Shown: piece by piece, positions 1-4,882 of the stretch | Position numbering within the stretch: the stretch's first letter is position 1 | Layout of the letters: every line of letters begins with the position of its first letter | Assembly: GCA_002371695.1 (NCBI GenBank) | Contig: DFGG01000127.1 | Span: 9,554 to 21,918, forward strand | From: a bacterium UBA3756 | GTDB taxonomy: Bacteria; Bacteroidota; Bacteroidia; Bacteroidales; Bacteroidaceae | Direction: 5' to 3' | Length of the DNA: 12,365 nt | Notes under the pieces: generated by a model | Databases searched by the model: none | What the model saw: the letters and a program-made list of their open reading frames with translations, nothing else | Told to the model about the DNA's origin: nothing | Made by a program: the position numbers and the translations under genes

Positions 1-1151
1 GTGGTATCAGTCGAGCCCTGGAAGATACAGCTCAGGCGGCCGATGAACGAGTCTGCCCCGTAGGTGGTCATCGCGTCGACCATCATGCCGCGCGCACCAC
101 TACCGCTCAGCGGCTTCATCAGCGCCGTGGGCAGGGCTCCCACGAAGTCGCTGTTCATGCCCGTGGTCTCCACGCCCCAGCGAATGCCGTCGATGAGCAT
201 ATCCATTGCCCCGGAGGCACGGAACACGCCGATGCCCACCAGTATCGCCACCAGGTAGGGAATGATGCGCACAGCCGTCGTGAAGCCGTCCTTCGCACCC
301 TCGATGAAGGCGTCGTAGACGTTCACCTTCTTGCGGATGCCTGCCAGGATAAAGGCGATGATGATCACCATCAGCATGATGTTGGCCGAGGTGGTGCTCA
401 CCTTGTTCATCAGTGTCGGGTCGAGCTGGCCGAAACCCCAGATGATGGCTGCCACCACGGCGCACATGCCGCCCAGAGTGAGCAGGATGGTGCGGTTCAG
501 CAGGTTAATCTTCTGATAGAACGAGGTGACGACGATACCTGCCAGCGTCGAGAAGAAGGTGGCCAGCAGGATGGGGATGAACACATCCGTGGGCTGCGCT
601 GCACCCAGTTGGGCGCGGTACACGAGGATGGAGATGGGTATCAGCGTCAGGCCCGACGTGTTGAGCACCAGGAACATGATCATCGCATTCGAGGCCGTCA
701 CCTTCAGTTCTTCAGCCTCGGTCTTCAGCCCCTTGGCCTTCAATTCTTCAATTTTTCCATTCTTCAATTCTTGCAACTGCTCCATCGCCTTCAGGCCCAG
801 CGGCGTGGCGGCATTGTCGAGGCCCAGCATGTTGGCCGCGATGTTCATGAAGATGGAACCCGTGACGGGGTGACCCTTCGGAATCTCGGGGAATAGTTTG
901 GTAAACACAGGACTCAGCACGCGGGCCAGCACATTGACCACCCCACCCTTCTCGCCTATCTTCATGATGCCGAGCCAGAGCGAGAGGACACCCGTAAGGC
1001 CTAACGAAATCTCAAACGCGGTCTTCGACGACGAGAATGTCGAATCCATCATTGCTGGGAACACGTCGTAGTCTCCCAGAAACACCAGTTTCACCACCGC
1101 TATCACGAAGGCGATGATGAAAAATGCAATCCAAATATAATTCAGTACCAT
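1..1151 (-). CDS. SpmA/SpmB-type fused membrane protein (nucleoside-recognition Gate domains), C-terminus cut by window
   Basis: I translated this by eye on the minus strand from the ATG at 1151; 383 codons are open to the window edge, so the C-terminus is missing. The N-terminus MVLNYIWIAFF starts a hydrophobic helix, and several more membrane helices follow. Sequences typical of the SpmA half (GHPVTGSIFMNIAANMLGLD, then FLVLNTSGLTLIPIS) precede a second half with KPLSGSGARGMMVDAM, as in SpmB. In spore formers SpmA and SpmB are separate proteins involved in spore-core dehydration. Bacteroidetes do not sporulate and carry a fused form of unknown, probably transport-related, function. Residues about 129-151 are a charged helical insert that I believe most homologues lack; it is encoded partly by tandem octamers. 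The next in-frame Met (34/35) would remove the first helix, so 1151 is the preferred start. Family call confident, role not. Confidence 0.86.
   Translation of the reverse strand, partial: MVLNYIWIAFFIIAFVIAVVKLVFLGDYDVFPAMMDSTFSSSKTAFEISLGLTGVLSLWLGIMKIGEKGGVVNVLARVLSPVFTKLFPEIPKGHPVTGSIFMNIAANMLGLDNAATPLGLKAMEQLQELKNGKIEELKAKGLKTEAEELKVTASNAMIMFLVLNTSGLTLIPISILVYRAQLGAAQPTDVFIPILLATFFSTLAGIVVTSFYQKINLLNRTILLTLGGMCAVVAAIIWGFGQLDPTLMNKVSTTSANIMLMVIIIAFILAGIRKKVNVYDAFIEGAKDGFTTAVRIIPYLVAILVGIGVFRASGAMDMLIDGIRWGVETTGMNSDFVGALPTALMKPLSGSGARGMMVDAMTTYGADSFIGRLSCIFQGSTDT
738..769. repeat. Tandem octamer (CTTCAATT) inside the SpmA/B gene
   Basis: Four consecutive 8-bp units read CTTCAATT, CTTCAATT, TTTCCATT, CTTCAATT at 738, 746, 754 and 762 on the plus strand. 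On the coding strand they give the lysine- and glutamate-rich stretch around ELKNGKIEELK. The unit length is not a multiple of three, so gain or loss of one unit would shift the reading frame. Confidence 0.75.
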
Positions 1152-1159
1152 ACAGCGTG

Positions 1160-1191
1160 CAAAGGTACGAATAAGCGAGCGAAAAACCAAA
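1160..1191 (-). promoter_or_regulatory. Promoter of the SpmA/B gene
   Basis: On the minus strand there is TTTG (1191-1188), a 20-nt spacer and TACCTTTG (1167-1160), an exact match to the Bacteroidetes consensus TTTG-N19-21-TAnnTTTG. The -33 box and spacer lie inside the dispersed repeat at 1163-1216. The -7 box ends only nine bases before the start codon, which implies an almost leaderless mRNA. Confidence 0.75.
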
Positions 1192-1378
1192 TTTATTTGA
1201 GTTTTTCCGAGCGGGAGTACCTTCGAGCGAAGCTCAGAGGTAGTGCAAATCGAGTGAAATACCAAAGAAAAACCCTTTTTTCTTTGTATTTCCGAGATGC
1301 AGCCTACCTTCGAGCGAAGCTCAGAGGTACGAATAAGCGAGCGAAAAACCAAATTTATTTGAGTTTTTCCGAGCGGGA
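1163..1378. repeat. Array of alternating palindromic repeats, including two exact 54-bp copies
   Basis: An exact 54-bp direct repeat occurs at 1163-1216 and 1325-1378. Between and overlapping these lie two identical 23-bp imperfect palindromes (1219-1241 and 1306-1328; arms ACCTTCGAGC and GCTCAGAGGT, loop GAA). AT-rich hairpins alternate with them: 1181-1207, 1256-1292 and 1343-1369. The middle AT hairpin has diverged from the outer two but keeps its pairing (10-bp arm CAAAGAAAAA with TTTTTCTTTG). The array is therefore about five hairpins in a row. A TTG-initiated reading frame crosses it (1197-1406) but only translates the repeats and is not called a gene. Confidence 0.85.
1208..1241 (+). 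repeat. 34-bp inverted repeat, left copy
   Basis: This 34-bp sequence, from CGAGCGGGAGTACC to the end of the 23-bp palindrome, is perfectly repeated in reverse complement at 2500-2533. The two copies bracket the Rpn nuclease gene and its promoter. Left flank TTTTTC and right flank TTTTAT do not give a convincing target-site duplication. Confidence 0.85.
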
Positions 1379-1494
1379 AATCAGTAATTCTTTAACCACA
1401 GCATAAACAGTAAATCTGTTGGACGCTTCATGCCGTGATTATCGCTGAAGTCAGGACCCAAAAAAGTGACGTCAGCAAAAAACAGGCTAAAACA
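1379..1494. other. Non-coding stretch upstream of the Rpn promoter
   Basis: No gene is visible. The one notable element is a perfect 8-bp palindrome TGACGTCA at 1467-1474, inside a looser inverted pair GCTGA (1444-1448) and TCAGC (1472-1476). It sits about 20 bp upstream of the -33 box of the Rpn gene and could be an operator. Nothing else in the window supports that. Confidence 0.35.
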
Positions 1495-1526
1495 TTTGGC
1501 CGATTCGGAATTTGTTTGTATCTTTG
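1495..1526 (+). promoter_or_regulatory. Promoter of the Rpn nuclease gene
   Basis: TTTG (1495-1498), 20 nt, TATCTTTG (1519-1526): an exact Bacteroidetes -33/-7 promoter. The predicted leader is about 35 nt and A/T-rich, without a Shine-Dalgarno sequence. Confidence 0.8.
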
Positions 1527-1566
1527 CAACCTGATAATACTTTATTAATTCAAAAATCAACTTACT

Positions 1567-2490
1567 ATGTCAAACAAGAATGAAGAGAAAAAAGGGAGAG
1601 ACGAGATGATGGACGTTGAAATCAAAGAGCGCTACGTGAACCCTTACACCGACTTCGGGTTCAAGAAATTGTTCGGCACGGAGCTGAACAAGGACTTGCT
1701 TATCAGTTTCCTCAACGCCCTGTTTCATGACAAGCCCGACATCACCGACCTGACGTATCTCAACAGTGAGCGTCTCGGTGAGGGGCGGTATGACCGCAAG
1801 GCCGTGTTCGACGTGTACTGCCGTCTGGCCGACAATACTCACATCATCGTAGAGATGCAGAAGTCGGAGCAGAAGTATTTCAAGGACAGGAGTATCTATT
1901 ATTCCACCTTCCCCATCCGCGACCAGGCCCCGCAAGGGGATTGGGACTATCACCTGAAGGATGTATATACTGTAGGCCTGTTGAGCTTCACGTTCCCTAA
2001 GAATGAGTATCCCGGTGACAGTTTCATCCACGAGATTAAACTGAAGGATGTGGAGGACAACCACATATTCTACGACAAGTTGACCTACGTCTACCTGGAG
2101 ATGCCGAAGTTTAAGAAGAGCGAGGATGAGTTGGTGACGATGTTCGACAAGTGGATGTATGCCCTGACGAATCTTGCACGTCTGCTGGAACGTCCGAAAG
2201 CTCTGCAGGAGCGGGTATTCACCCGCCTGTTTGAGCAGGCCGAGGTGGCTCGTTTCACGCCGGATGAGCGTGTGGAGTACGTGACGAGCAAGAAGGACTA
2301 CTGGGATTACTACAGCTCGTTAGAGACCTCCTACGACAAAGGCTTGGCTGAGGGGCGCGCAGAAGGCTTGGCTGAGGGGCGTGCGGCTGAACGGTTGTCG
2401 AATGCCCGTAGTCTGAAGGAGAATGGAGTGCCCTTGGACCTGATAGCCAAAAGTCTTGGTCTTACTGATGATGAACTGCAGCAACTATAG
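1567..2490 (+). CDS. Rpn family recombination-promoting nuclease / putative transposase (PD-(D/E)XK)
   Basis: A 307-residue protein. The signature NPYTDFGFKKLFG (25-37) is typical of the Bacteroidetes Rpn/PDDEXK_2 family. The nuclease core has Asp82 in VFDVYC followed by Glu96-x-Gln98 in HIIVEMQKS, matching the D...E-x-Q form of the PD-(D/E)XK fold. A region of alpha-helical character follows. The C-terminus has a charged repeat EGRAEGLAEGRAAER (262-276) and the usual family tail ending LIAKSLGLTDDELQQL. Known family members are DNA endonucleases that raise RecA-independent recombination, and some act in phage defence with a shorter product made from the same gene. The gene stands alone with its own promoter. 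The downstream repeat begins at the last base of the stop codon. Length is full, no frameshift. Family call strong; its role here is inferred. Confidence 0.93.
   Translation: MSNKNEEKKGRDEMMDVEIKERYVNPYTDFGFKKLFGTELNKDLLISFLNALFHDKPDITDLTYLNSERLGEGRYDRKAVFDVYCRLADNTHIIVEMQKSEQKYFKDRSIYYSTFPIRDQAPQGDWDYHLKDVYTVGLLSFTFPKNEYPGDSFIHEIKLKDVEDNHIFYDKLTYVYLEMPKFKKSEDELVTMFDKWMYALTNLARLLERPKALQERVFTRLFEQAEVARFTPDERVEYVTSKKDYWDYYSSLETSYDKGLAEGRAEGLAEGRAAERLSNARSLKENGVPLDLIAKSLGLTDDELQQL
2341..2388 (+). repeat. 24-bp tandem duplication in the Rpn gene
   Basis: Two 24-bp units, both starting GGCTTGGCTGAGGGGCG, differ at a few third-base and end positions and encode GLAEGRAE and GLAEGRAA. This is the hypervariable charged helix linking nuclease and tail in this family. 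The unit is a multiple of three, so copy changes would keep the frame. Confidence 0.85.
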
Positions 2491-2533
2491 CTTATTCGCA
2501 CCTCTGAGCTTCGCTCGAAGGTACTCCCGCTCG
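2490..2533 (-). repeat. Inverted copy of the upstream palindromic repeat
   Basis: Positions 2500-2533 are the exact reverse complement of 1208-1241. Positions 2490-2522 are the reverse complement of 1306-1338 with one mismatch. The 23-bp hairpin (2500-2522) starts nine bases after the Rpn stop codon. It is followed by only a short T run (2534-2537), so termination is possible but not convincing. Confidence 0.85.
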
Positions 2534-2554
2534 TTTTATAATAACTTAGGATGA

Positions 2555-2635
2555 TTAAGTGAACTGCGTAGGCACAGCAGATGGAACTCCGTAGGCTCTC
2601 CACTCCCCTACAAAGGAGGAGAGTCTGCCACTTAA
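2555..2635. repeat. Nested inverted repeat, about 81 bp, possible structured element
   Basis: Three pairs nest in order: TTAAGTG (2555-2561) with CACTTAA (2629-2635), GCAGA (2577-2581) with TCTGC (2624-2628), and CTCTCC (2596-2601) with GGAGAG (2618-2623). The 3' arm is continuous (2618-2635, with one extra C at 2629 shared by the outer pair). The 5' arm is split by two unpaired stretches. The inner part, ACTCCCCTACAAAGGAGGAG, is a hairpin by itself. It lies in the non-coding space between the Rpn gene and the end of the next gene; no coding sequence is seen here. Confidence 0.5.
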
Positions 2636-2664
2636 GTTTACCCACACGATTCAGCATAGAGCAC

Positions 2665-2696
2665 AAAAAAAGAGCGCCCACTCTCGCGGACGCCCT
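2665..2696 (-). terminator. Rho-independent terminator of the first LruC-like lipoprotein gene
   Basis: On the minus strand AGGGCGTCC (2696-2688) pairs with GGGCGCTCT (2679-2671), nine pairs with two G-T wobbles and an 8-nt loop, followed directly by a run of seven T (2671-2665). It lies about 30 bp after the stop codon at 2729. Confidence 0.85.
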
Positions 2697-2728
2697 TCCT
2701 TTCTATTAATATGTTGTATTTGATGAAT

Positions 2729-4558
2729 TTACTGTCTTACCTTATACCAGCTAGCATTATTACCCGTAACAAAAGTACTAAAACCGGTGTACTTTGTTTC
2801 GATGTCCAGCCACTCACTCATCCATTCGAAATCAGTAGGAACAGCTATCTTATGAGGAGCTCTTTGTTGAACAGCTTCAAGTTCATACTCCACTGAGTCA
2901 CCGTCCTTAGTAGGCTTTACAACTGTCACCTTAATGTCATTAGCATTTTCATACAGCTTGCCAAGTGGAATCACCTGAGGAGCAACATTAGGACCAGCGT
3001 TAGTATTCACCATATCACTTGTTCCGACACCAAATGCTTCGTGCACCTCATGACCAGCAACATAAAGCGGGAGAGTACCACCAGCAGCCTGCAGGATGAT
3101 AGCGCTCTGAGTTCCGTCATAGTCGTAAACAACGTCAAACACTACGTCGTTGAAGTCGAAGTCGCCAGTGAACTTAACACCATCCCACTCCTCAGCAGCC
3201 TGCATATCCTCAACAATTACGCGGACATCAGCTGTAGGAAGGGGAATATTCTTCTGTGCCTCTGTAACAGTAACAATCCAGTCGCTGAAGTAGCCGTCGC
3301 TCTTGCCTACCTTCACCCACTCAGTCAGGTTCTTGTTGTTGACGGGCAGATAACCGCCGTCAACGAGCTGCTTGATGCGGGGCAGGTTGATGACACTCTG
3401 ATAGTAGGTATCACCAACCATAACATCTTTCAGTACAGGGGCATTCTGGATGGTTGTGATGGTGGAAGCCTGAGCACGGTTCATACTGAGGGTCTGAGGC
3501 ATTGTAACAGCATCCTCTGCGATGTAGAAATTCTTATCAGTTGTCAGGAATCCAACACCATAGATAGTCTTGTAAGCATCGTAGTATTCAATAGGATAGT
3601 ACTTGGTGGGATCAGCAATGTCAATAATCTTCTCACCATCCCAAGCCTTCATCGGACTCTCAGCAGCCTGTGAATAGGAGGCATAGATGACGTTGCCGTT
3701 AGCATCCTTCTCGTAGGTCTGTTCACCCTCCTTGATAGCCAGGTCGAAGCCGAGGAACGAGCGGTTCCACTTGTCGGTCACAGCCTCGCCGGGATTACCA
3801 TTCTGAGATGCCCAAGCGTCGATGGTTGCTGCAGATACGAGAGCAGCCTTGTCGTTGTGGTTGGGGCTGGCCTCCTGGTTGCTGCTGCCGCTGTCGTGGT
3901 AGCCGAAGCAAGATGTATCGTCAATATTCACCATCAGCATAATCTTGTCTTTGTGATAGGTCATGCCCGTCTTATTTTTGATATTAGCACCATTGTCGAG
4001 TACATCGACTTCAGTAGCATCACCACCGTTGAAGTTATTGATATGTACTTCGTTCTGACCTACAGTCATGTGGTTCATGTTGTCGCTGGTATATGTAGAA
4101 CCATCGGCTGCAACCACCTGCTCTGTAGAATTAGAACCAGCAGTAGAAGGACCACCTTTGTAAACCTGCTGAACGAAGAAATTTGTCCAGTGAGGATCGG
4201 TATAAGAGAGGTTCGGGTTAGCCTGGAAATATGCTTTAACACGCAACTTCTGACCCTCTGTCAGGGGATCGGGAACAAGCCATCCACCAAAACCTGTATT
4301 GTTAGACACATCAGCCCACTCATTAGCATTGGCATTCTCACCACGAGTCATGCGGGCATTAGCACCCTTTCTGAACTGGCCGAAGCCCCAGTCATTGTTT
4401 GGGTTAATCTTACCATAACGCGACTCAAATGCGGCCTGATACTTGCTCTCATCAAGCTGTACCTGGCTAATCTGCTCGAAATCCTTGTCCTTCGAACAGC
4501 TTGTGAATGCAGCGGTCATTGCTACGGCTGCGATTCCAATCATCAAATACTTCTTCAT
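2729..4558 (-). CDS. LruC/DUF4842-type domain lipoprotein, 609 aa
   Basis: The signal sequence MKKYLMIGIAAVAMTAAFTSC ends in a lipobox with Cys21, so it should be lipidated and sent to the outer membrane. A mature N-terminal motif INPNNDWGFG (51-60) occurs in similar form in the neighbouring paralogue. The C-terminal part carries the domain signature in order: FSDWIVTV (424-431), RVIVEDM (446-452), GDFDFNDVVFDVVY (465-478), LQAAGGTLPLYV (489-500) and a closing block around VPTDFEWMSEWLDI (573-586). The D-x-D-x-N-D loop resembles a calcium-binding loop; that is inference. The middle (about 90-420) is rich in Asn, Asp and aromatic residues and is not recognised. Its own promoter and terminator make it monocistronic. 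No secretion C-terminal domain of the type IX kind is evident. Function unknown; domain assignment from memory of the family. Confidence 0.88.
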   Translation of the reverse strand: MKKYLMIGIAAVAMTAAFTSCSKDKDFEQISQVQLDESKYQAAFESRYGKINPNNDWGFGQFRKGANARMTRGENANANEWADVSNNTGFGGWLVPDPLTEGQKLRVKAYFQANPNLSYTDPHWTNFFVQQVYKGGPSTAGSNSTEQVVAADGSTYTSDNMNHMTVGQNEVHINNFNGGDATEVDVLDNGANIKNKTGMTYHKDKIMLMVNIDDTSCFGYHDSGSSNQEASPNHNDKAALVSAATIDAWASQNGNPGEAVTDKWNRSFLGFDLAIKEGEQTYEKDANGNVIYASYSQAAESPMKAWDGEKIIDIADPTKYYPIEYYDAYKTIYGVGFLTTDKNFYIAEDAVTMPQTLSMNRAQASTITTIQNAPVLKDVMVGDTYYQSVINLPRIKQLVDGGYLPVNNKNLTEWVKVGKSDGYFSDWIVTVTEAQKNIPLPTADVRVIVEDMQAAEEWDGVKFTGDFDFNDVVFDVVYDYDGTQSAIILQAAGGTLPLYVAGHEVHEAFGVGTSDMVNTNAGPNVAPQVIPLGKLYENANDIKVTVVKPTKDGDSVEYELEAVQQRAPHKIAVPTDFEWMSEWLDIETKYTGFSTFVTGNNASWYKVRQ

Positions 4559-4638
4559 GTTACTAACTTTTTTAATAATTACGGTTATTGATTCTAATGA
4601 TTTGTCTCACAAAATGTCATCTCTTTCTGAATATTTTG

Positions 4639-4670
4639 CAAAGGTACATAAAATATGTGAAAAAAACAAG
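4639..4670 (-). promoter_or_regulatory. Promoter of the 609-aa lipoprotein gene
   Basis: Minus strand CTTG (4670-4667; one mismatch to TTTG), 20 nt, TACCTTTG (4646-4639). The spacer begins with a small inverted repeat, ACATA (4646-4650) and TATGT (4654-4658), that could be a regulator site. Confidence 0.7.
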
Positions 4671-4699
4671 AATTTCTTAGTTAATTTTTCTAAATAGGA

Positions 4700-4713
4700 C
4701 GAAAACGTTTGCG
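4700..4713. promoter_or_regulatory. Possible operator, CG-centred palindrome
   Basis: CGAAAACGTTTGCG is palindromic at 12 of 14 positions around a central CG, the general layout of LacI-family operators. It lies 30 bp upstream of the -33 box of the 609-aa lipoprotein gene. A single occurrence, so weakly supported. Confidence 0.25.
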
Positions 4714-4790
4714 CTAGTCCATCCCTAAGGGTAGTGTTTCGCTTTTGCGGCATTACTATCTCGCCTATTCTACTCGCGCGTTCCTTGATT

Positions 4791-4827
4791 ATTTAAAGGA
4801 GGGCATCTGCTCCCGCGGACGCCCTCC
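4791..4827 (-). terminator. Terminator-like hairpin after the 855-aa lipoprotein gene
   Basis: On the minus strand GGAGGGC (4827-4821) pairs with GCCCTCC (4804-4798), seven pairs with a 16-nt loop, followed by TTTAAAT. It lies about 55 bp after the stop. The 5' arm and loop start (GGGCGTCCGCGGGAG) are nearly the same as in the terminator of the neighbouring paralogue. The U tract is short, so efficiency is uncertain. Confidence 0.7.
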
Positions 4828-4882
4828 TCCTTAACAATTAAAATCTTATGTTAGTGTATTTGGTTTCTTCTCATTACGAACT

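Larger units (their letters stand above)
4559..4882. other. Intergenic region between the two minus-strand lipoprotein genes
   Basis: This 324-bp gap holds, from right to left, the terminator of the upstream gene, an unassigned stretch (about 4671-4790), the promoter of the downstream gene and its leader of about 75 nt. No coding sequence is seen. The presence of terminator then promoter argues that the two paralogues are transcribed separately. Confidence 0.7.

Noticed and set aside
1163..1378. CRISPR array
   Set aside because: Only two copies of each repeat, the units are palindromes with related rather than unique spacers, and no cas gene is present.
1197..1406. A TTG-started 69-codon frame across the hairpin array, with a repeated LRAKLRG peptide
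   Set aside because: The peptide repetition simply mirrors the DNA repeats, the start overlaps a promoter element of the opposite gene, and there is no promoter or leader for it.
1567..2490. Classic insertion sequence
   Set aside because: The Rpn family is often labelled putative transposase, but it lacks a DDE or Y1/Y2 transposase core. No target-site duplication is visible around the inverted repeats, so I call it a repeat-bracketed nuclease gene, not an IS.
2500..2540. Terminator of the Rpn gene formed by the inverted hairpin
   Set aside because: The hairpin is followed by 11 bases before a run of only four T, so the evidence is too weak for a terminator call.
4723..4731. CCCTAAGGG palindrome
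   Set aside because: Nine bases with no positional relation to a promoter; expected by chance in a window of this size.
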